A DNA stretch of 64,000 nucleotides from Actinomyces graevenitzii C83 (GCF_000239695.1 NZ_JH470340.1:26119-90118), one strand, 5' to 3'. Numbered from the stretch's first letter, positions 44,525 to 53,085 are shown. Notes: a model not told the origin generated them from the letters alone. Numbers and translations: made by a program.

Positions 44525-44773
44525 CTCCTTCCATTCTTTCCTGGTCCCAGCCTGCCATAATGGGAAGATTTAAGCTATTAACTCAGCTAGGGACTTATTC
44601 ACTATGGGAGTTTTGGGCGCTTTTCTTTGCTCTCTCCTCCCTAAGTAGGAGACGGCGTACACCTTTAGTCTGGCCACTTTGCCGGCTAAGTTTCCTCACC
44701 TAGGCCGATAAGGCTGGGGCAGTGGCTTCCTAGAATTTAAGTCGTAACAACGAAACCCAGAAAGGTTAAGCCC

Positions 44774-45745
44774 ATGATTCAGGCGCGACACTTAACCAAG
44801 CGCTATGGCAACAAAGTGGCTGTAAACGATATTTCTTTCGACGTTCACCCCGGTAAGGTGACCGGCTTCCTGGGCCCTAACGGTGCAGGTAAGTCCACCA
44901 CCATGCGCATGATTATGGGCCTTGACCGGCCTACCTCCGGCGCGGTGCGCGTAAACGGCCGCCCCTACCGTGATCTGGCCGCCCCGCTAACTGAAGTGGG
45001 TGCCCTACTGGACGCCAAGGGCCTGCACGGTTCACGCACTGCCCGCGCCCACCTCAAGCAGCTGGCACTTTCAAACGGTATTCCTACCCGTCGCGTAGAT
45101 GAGGTGCTGGAATTTACTGGTCTTAGTGCCGTAGCCAATAAGCGAGTTAAGGGTTTCTCCCTGGGTATGGGTCAGCGCCTAGGTATTGCGGCTGCGCTGC
45201 TGGGTGACCCTGAAGTTTTGATCTTCGATGAGCCCGTCAACGGCCTGGACCCTGAAGGGGTTATTTGGGTTCGTGAAACCTGCCGTCAGCTGGCTAGCGA
45301 GGGGCGCACCGTGTTCATCTCCTCCCACTTGATGAGCGAGATGAGCCAGACCGCAGATGAGCTGATCGTTATCGGTCGCGGCCGAATCATTGCCACCGGC
45401 CCGGTAGACAGCGTCATTGAAAGCACTATTTCTGACCGGGTACGCGTAGCCTCACCCCAGGCTTCAACCTTGGCCCAGCTCCTGCAGCAGCAGGGTTGGC
45501 AGGCCAGCCCGGTGGAGCCCTCAGTGCTAGAAACCACCGCCACTGACGCTATCCACGTGGGTGAGCTGGCCGCCGCTAACGGCATTGTGCTGCACGAGCT
45601 GACCACCATTAAGGCCTCCCTTGAGGATGCCTATCTGGAACTTACCGGCGACGCTGTCGAATACCGTGCTGGTGCCGGCGCCCACTTGCAGCAGCCTCCG
45701 CAGGGGCCTGCTGGTCAAAACGTTTACCCCGCACCGCAGCGCTGA
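44774..45745 (+). CDS. ABC transporter ATP-binding protein (ABC-2 exporter)
   Basis: 323-residue ATPase of the bacitracin/daunorubicin-type exporters. Walker A GPNGAGKSTTMRMIMG, signature FSLGMGQRLGIAAALLG, Walker B VLIFDEPVNGLDPEG, and the H-loop in FISSHLMSEM are intact. The C-terminal 90 residues are the usual regulatory tail. The membrane partner follows after 20 bases. TAGAAT at 44731-44736 could be its -10 element. Substrate unknown; such pairs export lipids, peptides or antibiotics. Confidence 0.93.
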   Translation: MIQARHLTKRYGNKVAVNDISFDVHPGKVTGFLGPNGAGKSTTMRMIMGLDRPTSGAVRVNGRPYRDLAAPLTEVGALLDAKGLHGSRTARAHLKQLALSNGIPTRRVDEVLEFTGLSAVANKRVKGFSLGMGQRLGIAAALLGDPEVLIFDEPVNGLDPEGVIWVRETCRQLASEGRTVFISSHLMSEMSQTADELIVIGRGRIIATGPVDSVIESTISDRVRVASPQASTLAQLLQQQGWQASPVEPSVLETTATDAIHVGELAAANGIVLHELTTIKASLEDAYLELTGDAVEYRAGAGAHLQQPPQGPAGQNVYPAPQR

Positions 45746-45765
45746 AAGCAAGGAGAGAGACAATC

Positions 45766-46722
45766 ATGACTGCAACTAACCACAGCGCTAACCAGGGCCG
45801 CGTGCCCGCCCAGGGTGTTCCTGCCCAGCAAATGCCGACGACGGCGCCCGCAGCTCCCGTACAGGGTGCGCCGGTTCCCGCCCACCAGGGCCAGGTGCTG
45901 CAAGCCTCGCGCGGGCAAGTACCCGCCCAGCAGCGCGCCCCGCGCCGTCGAGTGCAAGCCAAGCAAACTTTCTTTAGCGTCTTTAGGTCAGAGTGGAGCA
46001 AATTAGCTTCGCTGCGCTCCACCTGGATCACCGCTGCAATTGCATCACTAATTACTATCGGTTTTTCTGTGGCGCTCATGGCCCAGTACTCAGGTATGAA
46101 AGGTTACGCCGACAAGGCTGCCAACTACCTGACGGTAGGCTCTTCCTTCGGACAGATCGCGGTAGCAGTGCTAGGTGCTCTGCTGATCACCGGTGAATAC
46201 TCTTCAGGCCAGATCCGCTCATCCCTAGCAGCAGTGCCGCGTCGTGGTCGCCTGTTTGCGGCCAAAGCTGCAGCGGTAACTATCTTCTCAGCGCTGCTGG
46301 GCCTGGTGACGGTGACGCTAACCTACCTGTTCTCCCTGCCGATCCTGGGCGATAAGGCTGGCTCTCTATCAAACCCTGAATATCTTGGCTTCTTCTGGGG
46401 CACCGCACTGGCCTTCGCCATTATCGGCCTGATGGCTATGAGCTTTGGCTATATCCTGCGCTCCACTGCCGGCTCTATCTCGCTGGTAGTAGTGCTGCTG
46501 TTTGTAATTCAGATTCCGCTAGGCTTGGCCTCTACCAAGTGGAGCTGGGCCGCCTACGCTGCGGAAATTATGCCCAGTACTTCCGGTGCGGCCGCAGCTG
46601 ACCCCTACGGCCTGTTTGTCACCACCAAGCTGGACTACGACCTAGTGATCGCTTGCGGTTACGCCTGGGCCATCATCCCGATGATTATCGCCTTCTTCGT
46701 GTTCAGCAAGCGCGATGCCTAA
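45766..46722 (+). CDS. ABC-2 type transporter permease
   Basis: 318-residue membrane partner of the preceding ATPase. The first 60 residues are a Pro/Gln/Ala-rich cytoplasmic leader (VPAQGVPAQQMPTTAPAAPV), then six hydrophobic helices beginning TWITAAIASLITIGFSVALM. The conserved GEYSSGQIRSSLAAVPRR element typical of this permease group is present. A two-component system follows on the same strand, a frequent layout for stress-responsive exporters. Confidence 0.88.
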   Translation: MTATNHSANQGRVPAQGVPAQQMPTTAPAAPVQGAPVPAHQGQVLQASRGQVPAQQRAPRRRVQAKQTFFSVFRSEWSKLASLRSTWITAAIASLITIGFSVALMAQYSGMKGYADKAANYLTVGSSFGQIAVAVLGALLITGEYSSGQIRSSLAAVPRRGRLFAAKAAAVTIFSALLGLVTVTLTYLFSLPILGDKAGSLSNPEYLGFFWGTALAFAIIGLMAMSFGYILRSTAGSISLVVVLLFVIQIPLGLASTKWSWAAYAAEIMPSTSGAAAADPYGLFVTTKLDYDLVIACGYAWAIIPMIIAFFVFSKRDA

Positions 46723-46790
46723 GCAGTACTGGCAGTACAGGGTATCTAATGCGGTAGTTGCGCTGCTTAACGCAAGTACCTAAAAACTGG

Positions 46791-46823
46791 CTAAGGCGCC
46801 GCCCGGTAAGGGCGGCGCCTTAG
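46791..46823 (+). terminator. GC-rich hairpin after the ABC-2 exporter, T tract absent
   Basis: A 14-base-pair perfect stem (46791-46804 with 46810-46823) with loop GGTAA. No T run follows, so it may stabilise mRNA ends or be a weak terminator before the kinase gene. Confidence 0.5.
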
Positions 46824-46874
46824 CCAAGCCAGGGCTAGTAATTTCAATTGCGGTTAAGCTTTAAAGGAGTAAGC

Positions 46875-48155
46875 GTGGAAAAGTGGACAATGCGTAAAAC
46901 CTGGCTAAACATCCTAGAAAAACTTGGCGCCCGACCAGTGCTCTCAATTAGCGTCTGGCTGGTGTTTATAAGCGTCCTGTTCGCGGTAGAACTGCTGCTA
47001 GAAACCTCCGCCCACACCCGGATCGTGCTGTTGCTGGCCTATATCGTGCACGCCTCACTGGGGGTAGTGGTGTGCATCTGCGCTTGGGCCTACCGCTACC
47101 AGGTGGCGCTGCTACGCAGTGAAGCCTCCCGCCAAGCCCTCGCCGGCCAGCAAGCCACACTACTGGCCGCCGCCAATGAACGCAGCCGCATTGCCCGCGA
47201 AATGCACGACGTCGTCGCCCACTCCCTAGCCGTCATGATCACCATGTCAGACGGGATCGCCTCCACCATTGACCGTGACCCCAAAATGGCCAAAGAAGCA
47301 CTCAACCTACTGGCTGAGACCAGCCGCAGCGCGCTCGCGGATACGCGCCGCCTAGTAGGGGTGTTGCGCGAAGACCCGGCAGTTTCCGGCCTGAGTGGGG
47401 AGATCACCCCCGCCGCCGGCATTAACGCCAGCGCGGGTGCCGGGGGCTCCGCACTGGGCGCAGCCAGCCCTCAGAGCCCGGTCAGCTCGGGAGCGGCGCT
47501 GCAGGGACTGGGCGTCTCCTCCCCGGCTAACGCAGCGGCAAGTAGCGCGGATCTGGCCGCAAATACGGCAGGCAGCGGCGTCGTCGCCCCCAAACTGCAA
47601 GTAAAAGAACTGCCGGTGCCAGAATTTGCCGCCCCGGGCACAATAGCCCCCGCCCACCCCAGCAGCGCCATCACCAACCTGCGTGAGCGTGAAGTGGAAG
47701 AAACCAGCCAGGATACGGGCGCGCCCCTGGCCCCCGCGCCGGAAAGCAAAGACCTAGCCGCCCTGGTGGAGCGCTTTAAAGAAGCCGGGATGCCTATCAG
47801 CTACGAGCACCTGGGGGAGCCGCTGCCAAATGACGCCAATTTGCAGCTGACCATTTACCGTATCGCCCAAGAAGCCCTCACCAATGTGCTGCGCTACGCG
47901 CCCACCACCAAACGCATTACCGTGCGCCTGGCGCGGCGAGTAGGCTGCGCCGAGCTGTGGGTAATTAACGCCGCCGCCCCCGGCTCGCCCTCCATGCACG
48001 GCTCCGGCAAGGGCCTGATTGGGATGCGTGAACGCGCTGCCGTCTACTCCGGATCAGTGCAGGCCGGGCCGGTTGACGGTAACTGGCAGGTGTACGCTAT
48101 TTTGCGTTGGCAGGAAGACACCTTGGAGGAACTAAAATGGCAGCTGCCGGTATGA
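46875..48155 (+). CDS. Sensor histidine kinase (HisKA_3 type) with long low-complexity linker
   Basis: 426-residue NarX/DesK-like kinase. Two hydrophobic helices (about 22-42 and 50-70) anchor it; the dimerisation domain holds the phospho-acceptor in REMHDVVAHS (His111). The ATPase domain begins near 320 (TIYRIAQEALTNVLRYA) and ends GKGLIGMRERAAVYSG. A 120-residue Ala/Ser/Pro/Gly-rich linker (about 170-290) separates the two, where relatives have few residues. The GTG start at 46875 has AAAGGAG 5-7 bases upstream. It overlaps the response regulator by 19 bases and follows an ABC exporter that it may control. Confidence 0.9.
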   Translation: MEKWTMRKTWLNILEKLGARPVLSISVWLVFISVLFAVELLLETSAHTRIVLLLAYIVHASLGVVVCICAWAYRYQVALLRSEASRQALAGQQATLLAAANERSRIAREMHDVVAHSLAVMITMSDGIASTIDRDPKMAKEALNLLAETSRSALADTRRLVGVLREDPAVSGLSGEITPAAGINASAGAGGSALGAASPQSPVSSGAALQGLGVSSPANAAASSADLAANTAGSGVVAPKLQVKELPVPEFAAPGTIAPAHPSSAITNLREREVEETSQDTGAPLAPAPESKDLAALVERFKEAGMPISYEHLGEPLPNDANLQLTIYRIAQEALTNVLRYAPTTKRITVRLARRVGCAELWVINAAAPGSPSMHGSGKGLIGMRERAAVYSGSVQAGPVDGNWQVYAILRWQEDTLEELKWQLPV

Positions 48156-48808
48156 TCCGCGTGCTTTTAGCCGATGACCAGGCACTTATCCGTATGGGTT
48201 TTCGGATGGTGTTGGATGCTGAGGCGGATATTGAAGTGGTGGGTGAGGCGGCCGACGGCGCTGCGGCTATCACTCAGGCTAAGGCGCTTAACCCCGACGT
48301 CGTACTAATGGATATCCGTATGCCGGGGGTTAACGGGATTGAGGCTACCGCCGAAATTACCCGCACCCTAGACACCAAAGTACTTATCCTGACCACCTTT
48401 GACCTGGATGAATACGCCTTTGGTGGGCTGCGGGCGGGGGCTAGCGGGTTTTTACTTAAAGACACGCGCCCAGCGGAGCTAATTGAAGCTATCCGCACAG
48501 TAGCCAGCGGTGAGGCGGTGGTTTCGCCGCGTATTACCCGGCGTATGCTGGAAATGTTTGCGGGCCAGCTACCTAGTGGGGCTACCGCTAGCGGGCAGGT
48601 AGATCCGCGTATTGCCTCCCTAACTCCGCGCGAAACAGAAATTTTGTGCCTGGTGGCACGCGGCATGTCCAATGCTGAAATTGCTGCTGAACTGGTGGTT
48701 TCCGCAACCACAGTGAAAACCCATGTGGGTTCAGTGCTAGCCAAGCTAGGGGTGCGTGACCGTGTACAGGCCGTGGTGGTGGCCTACGAAACTGGCCTGG
48801 TTAGTTAA
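48137..48808 (+). CDS. Response regulator, NarL/FixJ family
   Basis: 223-residue regulator. The receiver has LLADDQALIRMGFRMV (acidic pair), phospho-acceptor Asp in VVLMDIRMPGVNG, and a Lys in LLKDTRPAELI. The C-terminal LuxR-type helix-turn-helix is LTPRETEILCLVARGMSNAE and ATTVKTHVGSVLAKL. I chose the ATG at 48137, with GGAGGA 6 bases upstream, over an ATG five codons later that would give a 4-base overlap but lacks a ribosome-binding site. Confidence 0.93.
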   Translation: MAAAGMIRVLLADDQALIRMGFRMVLDAEADIEVVGEAADGAAAITQAKALNPDVVLMDIRMPGVNGIEATAEITRTLDTKVLILTTFDLDEYAFGGLRAGASGFLLKDTRPAELIEAIRTVASGEAVVSPRITRRMLEMFAGQLPSGATASGQVDPRIASLTPRETEILCLVARGMSNAEIAAELVVSATTVKTHVGSVLAKLGVRDRVQAVVVAYETGLVS

Positions 48809-48905
48809 TTTTTAGTAGCTAACTGAGTAAGCGGCTTCACCGCGCTAAAAGCTTGGGATTTAGCGGCCAAACCGATAGGGTAAGGGAGTTAAACCCGGCG
48901 AGGGA

Positions 48906-48926
48906 CATGCGCAAACCGTGCGTATG
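48906..48926 (+). other. Hairpin in the rplY leader
   Basis: CATGCGCA-AACCG-TGCGTATG, 8 pairs with one G-T wobble, 78 bases before the rplY start in a 195-base intergenic region. I match it to no known riboswitch or ribosomal leader. Confidence 0.35.
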
Positions 48927-49003
48927 CATCCGTGATCGACGTGGTAGTGCTTTGGTGCTGCACGCGTTGAGGCGTCCCAAGCCCCAAGCATTTGGAGAAA
49001 ATC

Positions 49004-49606
49004 ATGGCTAAGGCTTCCAAGATTTCCGCAACCCTACGTACTGACTTTGGTAAGGGCTTCGCCCGTCGCGCCCGTGTGGCCGGCCAGGTTCCCGCCGTTG
49101 TTTACGGCCACGGCACTGACCCCAAGCATGTCCTGGTTGACGGTCACGAGTCCTACATGGCTCTGCGTGGCACCTCCAACGCTCTAGTAGAGCTAAACGT
49201 TGAGGGCGAGAAGATCCTGACCATCGTTAAGGACATCCAGCGTCACCCGCTACGCCCCGGCTTCCAGCACATCGACTTCATGATCGTTAACCGCTCTGAG
49301 AAGGTTAGCGTTGAGGTTCCCGTGGTAGTAGTCGGCGAGGCTGCCCCGGCCACCATGCACACCATCGAGCTGGCTCACCTGAGCGTGTCCGTGCCCGTGG
49401 TTGACATCCCCGAGTCCATCGAGGTTGACGTTACCGGCCTGGAGGCTGGCACCATCATCACCGTGGCTGACCTGAAGGTTGCCGACGACGTCGAGATCCA
49501 CAACGAGGCCGAGCTGCCCGTGGTCAACATTGCCGCCAACGAGGAAGAAGCCCCTGAGGAAGAAGAGGCTCCCGCCGAGACCGCCACTGAGGAAGCCGCT
49601 GAGTGA
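49004..49606 (+). CDS. rplY: 50S ribosomal protein L25 (general stress protein Ctc form)
   Basis: Binds 5S rRNA. The 200-residue product is the long two-domain Ctc type: an L25 domain (residues 1-95, ISATLRTDFGKGFARRARVA and VVYGHG) and the TL5 C-terminal beta domain (VSVEVPVVVVGEA and DVTGLEAGTIITVADLKV), then an acidic Glu/Ala tail. The ATG at 49004 has GGAG 6 bases upstream, favoured over an ATG four codons earlier. In many actinobacteria rplY and pth lie beside glmU-prs; here they are 43 kb away. Confidence 0.95.
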   Translation: MAKASKISATLRTDFGKGFARRARVAGQVPAVVYGHGTDPKHVLVDGHESYMALRGTSNALVELNVEGEKILTIVKDIQRHPLRPGFQHIDFMIVNRSEKVSVEVPVVVVGEAAPATMHTIELAHLSVSVPVVDIPESIEVDVTGLEAGTIITVADLKVADDVEIHNEAELPVVNIAANEEEAPEEEEAPAETATEEAAE

Positions 49607-49629
49607 AACTAGCTGCTTGCTAGCACTGC

Positions 49630-49666
49630 GGGCCGCGACGCGAAAGCGTTGCGGCCCTAGTCTTTT
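49630..49666 (+). terminator. Rho-independent terminator after rplY
   Basis: A 12-base-pair stem with one G-T pair (49630-49641 with 49646-49657), GAAA tetraloop, then TAGTCTTTTT. Confidence 0.9.
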
Positions 49667-49684
49667 TAGGCGCGGCGGCTGGGT

Positions 49685-50290
49685 TTAGTTGCCGGTGTGT
49701 AGGCGCATTTGGGCTTTGGCCAGCCCTAAAGTCACCACTTCTTCAACTGCATCAGCGGCCTGCTCCAAAGTAGTGGCCCATTGGGTTAGCGTCGCCTTAG
49801 GGAAGTCAGCCAGCACAAAGTCAGTTACGCTCTGGCGCCCAACCGGGCGCCCAATACCAACCCGCAGCCGCGCATAGTCGCGCGTGCCCAGCGCCGTCGA
49901 GATAGATTTCAAGCCATTATGGCCGTTCTCCCCGCCCCCAAGCTTTAGCCGCAGCTCATGCTCAGGGATATCCAGCTCGTCATGAATAACCAGCAGGTGA
50001 TCAGGGGTGATGCTGAAATACTGCATCAGGTTCTTAACCGGCCCGCCGGAAGTGTTCATAAAGGAGTTGGATTTAGCCAAAATTGCCTTCGGCCCCGGCG
50101 CTCCGCCCGGTAGCATCCCAATACGCACCTGGGCAATACGCGCCACCTGCCGGTGGTTCACAAATGAGCCACCCGCGCGCCCCGCCAACACGTCAAGCAC
50201 CATTTGCCCAACATTGTGGCGGTTACGCAGATAGCGGGCCTCGGGGTTACCTAAACCTACAATCAGCCAGCTCTCGCTCAAGCGCGTCAC
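49685..50290 (-). CDS. pth: Peptidyl-tRNA hydrolase
   Basis: Releases tRNA from peptidyl-tRNA dropped by ribosomes. The 201-residue length is normal. The motifs VGLGNPEARYLRNRHNVGQM (catalytic His in the RHNVG part), AKSNSFMNTSGGPV and VIHDELDIPEHELRLKLGGG with GHNGLKSI are complete. The start overlaps the stop of the HPr-kinase-like gene by 4 bases, so it is translated from the same minus-strand message, and it converges with rplY. Confidence 0.96.
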   Translation of the reverse strand: MTRLSESWLIVGLGNPEARYLRNRHNVGQMVLDVLAGRAGGSFVNHRQVARIAQVRIGMLPGGAPGPKAILAKSNSFMNTSGGPVKNLMQYFSITPDHLLVIHDELDIPEHELRLKLGGGENGHNGLKSISTALGTRDYARLRVGIGRPVGRQSVTDFVLADFPKATLTQWATTLEQAADAVEEVVTLGLAKAQMRLHTGN

Positions 50291-51447
50291 TCCACTACCT
50301 GTAGCAAACCGGCAGCCAGCAGCGTGTCCACGGTTTCATCCACAAGGTTCCAAGATTTGCGGTGCTCGCCCAGGGCGGCGACGACGTCGGCGTGGATTTC
50401 TGCCAGGGTGTGCGGAATGGGGCAGGCCATCCAAGCGGCCGCACCAGCGCCGTCGAGAAGTACCGGGACCGTGCCCACCAGCACCACCGTCTGCCATTCA
50501 GAGTAGATAGCGTCAGTGAAGGGGGCGCGCACCAAACGGTCAGAGTCACCCAGGGAGGTGCCCATGGAAGAGCTAGTCAGCTTCAGATTCACGTCACCGT
50601 TGCCAGGAATGTGCTGGTAGCTAGGCGGATCTGCCGGGTGCTCCAAAAGCTGCTTGAATAGCTCAGCGCACTCGGCCTGATCACTAAAGCTAAGCTTCCA
50701 GGGCCCGCCGGCCAGGGTTAGGGCACGCGCCAGGGCCAGCAGCGGGTTGGGCAGTAGATAGAAGGAAGAAGTTTGGGCAATGAACTTGGTTAATGCCTCT
50801 GCTAGCGTCAGCGGCTCCAGCTTGTTGCCTTGGCTGACTCGCTCAGCGATTAGCAGCGCAGCCATGCGCAGCGGCTCACCGGCAAAAGTTAGCTCAGTGG
50901 AGGGGGTAATACCCAGCTCAGCCGGCGCGTGGTCGCCCTTAATGGTGGGCTCTTGGGGGTCCACCAGGGAAATAGGCTTGGGGTAGGGGTAAACCTTTAG
51001 GGTTTCGGGGTCAAAACCCAAACACTCATCGGTTACATAGTTGAACTGTCCGGCTAGGCGGCTAGCAAAAGTGGATTTACCGGTTCCCGACGGCGCCGCG
51101 ATACCGATTACATCCCTACTTCCGGGCACCTGCAGCCCGGCAGCGTGCAGCATAAGTAGATTGCCGGCCTGGGCCTGGATAGCGATATGGGTGATGGCTT
51201 GGGAGAAGGCGTAACTGGCCTGACGCGGCTCAGTGGGGATGGCGAAACGGTCCCAGCCTTCAGGTACCGGGGATGTGGTGTCATCCTCTGGCACTACCTG
51301 CAAACGGATCGGGTTATCAGACGGCTCCTGGTCAGTGTCAGGTTTTACCTCGCTATGACGCCAAAGCTCGGCTAGGTGCGCAGCTAGGCCCGCGTCTAGG
51401 CTGGTTAGATCCAGTTCAAAGTCGAGGCCGAAAGTGTGAATTCGCAA
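50287..51447 (-). CDS. HPr-kinase-like protein fused to a PqqD-like domain
   Basis: 386-residue protein. Residues 95-140 look like the P-loop kinase core of the HPr kinase family: LLMLHAAGL, then IAAPSGTGKSTFASRLA (P-loop 118-126) and YVTDECLGFD. The first 90 residues are variable. Residues 300-386 fit the PqqD pattern (VPVLLDGAGAAAWM, LAEIHADVVAALGE, VDTLLAAGLLQVVE). HPr-kinase-like proteins of this kind do not phosphorylate HPr in the usual way, and their substrate is unknown. Relatives are reported alongside PqqD-like and NTP_transf_5 proteins, both of which are at 32.5-33.6 kb. It lies divergent from the LCP gene and is coupled to pth. Confidence 0.78.
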   Translation of the reverse strand: MRIHTFGLDFELDLTSLDAGLAAHLAELWRHSEVKPDTDQEPSDNPIRLQVVPEDDTTSPVPEGWDRFAIPTEPRQASYAFSQAITHIAIQAQAGNLLMLHAAGLQVPGSRDVIGIAAPSGTGKSTFASRLAGQFNYVTDECLGFDPETLKVYPYPKPISLVDPQEPTIKGDHAPAELGITPSTELTFAGEPLRMAALLIAERVSQGNKLEPLTLAEALTKFIAQTSSFYLLPNPLLALARALTLAGGPWKLSFSDQAECAELFKQLLEHPADPPSYQHIPGNGDVNLKLTSSSMGTSLGDSDRLVRAPFTDAIYSEWQTVVLVGTVPVLLDGAGAAAWMACPIPHTLAEIHADVVAALGEHRKSWNLVDETVDTLLAAGLLQVVE

Positions 51448-51527
51448 CCGATGCTCCCACGTTTCATTGTTACTTCTACTTCACTAATGATACCGTGAAA
51501 CGAAGCTAGTATCGATCTGCGCTAAAT

Positions 51528-51562
51528 CGTGTCCCCATATCGTTTAGCGTGTGCCCATATCG
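51528..51562. promoter_or_regulatory. Direct repeats upstream of the LCP gene
   Basis: CGTGTCCCCATATCG (51528-51542) and CGTGTGCCCATATCG (51548-51562) differ at one base and are spaced exactly 20 bases apart, about two helical turns. The second ends 8 bases before the LCP start. Candidate regulator site or promoter duplication. Confidence 0.45.
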
Positions 51563-51570
51563 GAGAATTA

Positions 51571-52974
51571 ATGACTGATAAAAACGTTGCTAACTCTGAT
51601 TCTAGGGATCCAGGGTTGGATGCCTTTGAATCAAAGTTAGAATCGGATAAGCCGCTGTTTGATAACTCTGACCCGGTAGATTACACGGCTGTCAGCGAGG
51701 CTGCGCACGGCTCTGGTCACCATTCTTCGCATCACGGCCATCACCACTCTCACCATTCTTCTAGCTCTTCTGGCCGACGCCGTCGCTCTAGTTCCAGCCG
51801 TAGTGGCGCCGCTGGCAGTGGGGCGCGCGTTTCTTCGCGTTCAGGTTCGTCTCGTTCGGGTTCATCCCGTTCGGGCTCTTCGCGTCACCACTCCTCTAGC
51901 CGACGCCGTCGCAAGGGCCTGCTAGGTTGGTTTGGCCGCCACAGGGTGGTCACCGCTTTTATTGGTGTTTTCGCTATTTTTGCGCTGATTTTGTCTGGCG
52001 CCCTGGCTTGGCTTTTCTTCTCTTTGGGCAGGCCTGAAACGATTAGCAACGTTTTCCCTGACGAATCCACTCGTCCGGCGGCCGCCCAAACCACTAAAGG
52101 CAAGCCGGTTACCTTCTTGCTGCTGGGGTCAGACTCGCGTATTAGCGCCGGTAACCCCTCAGACTGGAAGGTAGGCGCGCAACGTACCGACGCCATCATG
52201 CTGGTGCAGCTATCGGGTGACCGTAAGAGCGCCAATGTCATGTCTATCCCGCGTGACTCGTGGGTGGAGATTCCCGCTAACGACGTCGTCGGACATGCTT
52301 CCTACGCAAAAATTAACGCAGCTTTCTCATGGGGCGGACCTAAGCTGTTAATTCAAACCGTAGAAAAGCTGACGCAAATTCGTATTGACCATTTTGTATT
52401 AGCTGACTTTTCTAGCTTCGAGGCGCTTACCGATGAGTTAGGTGGCGTCGACTTGACACTGTCTCAACCTTTGGACTTAACGGGTAAGCAGAATGCGGCA
52501 AAGTCAGCAAATGTATTGCCAGCTGGGCCGCAGCACCTAAACGGTAAGCAGGCACGTATCTTCGTGCAGGAACGCTACACCGTGGCGCGCGGCGACTTTG
52601 ACCGTATTCAGCGTCAACAAGCCTGGATGCGCTCAATTTTGAAGGCGCTAGTAAACCGCGACACGCTCACCGACCCGGGCAAGCTGGTGTCTTTCGTGAA
52701 TGTGGTTAACAAGAACCTGGCAGTGGATGAAGGCCTAACTACCAGCGAGATGATTTCACTGGGACGCTCGGCTAGCTCAATTCGCCCTGCTGACGTGCAC
52801 TTCTTCCAGGCGCCGGTAACCGGTACGGGCACCAGCGATGACGGTCAGTCGATTGTTAACCTGGACCGTGACAGGCTCACAGCGGTGTGCCGGGCTTTTA
52901 ACTCTGACACGGTTTCTGAGTACGTTTCCCAAAACGGTAAAGACCTGGACATGCTGCAAGAAGTAGTGCGCTAA
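51571..52974 (+). CDS. LytR-CpsA-Psr (LCP) family glycopolymer transferase
   Basis: 467-residue bitopic enzyme that attaches undecaprenyl-linked glycopolymers to peptidoglycan. The cytoplasmic N-terminus is unusual: a His/Ser/Arg-rich tract (46-115, with HHGHHHSHHSSSSS and repeated SRSGS). One membrane helix (127-151) follows, then the LCP domain with FLLLGSDSR, RTDAIMLVQL, MSIPRDSWV and QRQQAWMRSIL, whose Arg and Asp residues bind the pyrophosphate. I chose the ATG at 51571 (GGAGAATTA upstream) over a frame 14 codons longer that starts in the direct repeats. It could anchor the polysaccharide made by the surrounding genes. Confidence 0.92.
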   Translation: MTDKNVANSDSRDPGLDAFESKLESDKPLFDNSDPVDYTAVSEAAHGSGHHSSHHGHHHSHHSSSSSGRRRRSSSSRSGAAGSGARVSSRSGSSRSGSSRSGSSRHHSSSRRRRKGLLGWFGRHRVVTAFIGVFAIFALILSGALAWLFFSLGRPETISNVFPDESTRPAAAQTTKGKPVTFLLLGSDSRISAGNPSDWKVGAQRTDAIMLVQLSGDRKSANVMSIPRDSWVEIPANDVVGHASYAKINAAFSWGGPKLLIQTVEKLTQIRIDHFVLADFSSFEALTDELGGVDLTLSQPLDLTGKQNAAKSANVLPAGPQHLNGKQARIFVQERYTVARGDFDRIQRQQAWMRSILKALVNRDTLTDPGKLVSFVNVVNKNLAVDEGLTTSEMISLGRSASSIRPADVHFFQAPVTGTGTSDDGQSIVNLDRDRLTAVCRAFNSDTVSEYVSQNGKDLDMLQEVVR

Positions 52975-53068
52975 ATCGCCTCCAGCGCAACTAATAGTTT
53001 TTGACTCATGCCCTGGTCGTGGGAAACTAGGACCTAGATAGTGTGTGGGCTGCTCTGCACCGTGCAAA

Positions 53069-53085
53069 GGCGTGCGCCACACGCC
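53069..53085 (+). other. Hairpin just before the ilvD ribosome-binding site
   Basis: GGCGTG-CGCCA-CACGCC, 6 pairs, ending 6 bases before GAGGA. It could affect initiation; no leader peptide rich in Ile, Leu or Val is apparent. Confidence 0.3.

Noticed and set aside
46791..46823. Strong terminator after the ABC-2 exporter
   Set aside because: The stem is perfect but no T tract follows; kept only as a hairpin of uncertain role.
51841..51905. Repeated 15-base units in the LCP gene as a possible CRISPR-like array
   Set aside because: They are in frame, contiguous without spacers, and encode SRSGS repeats.
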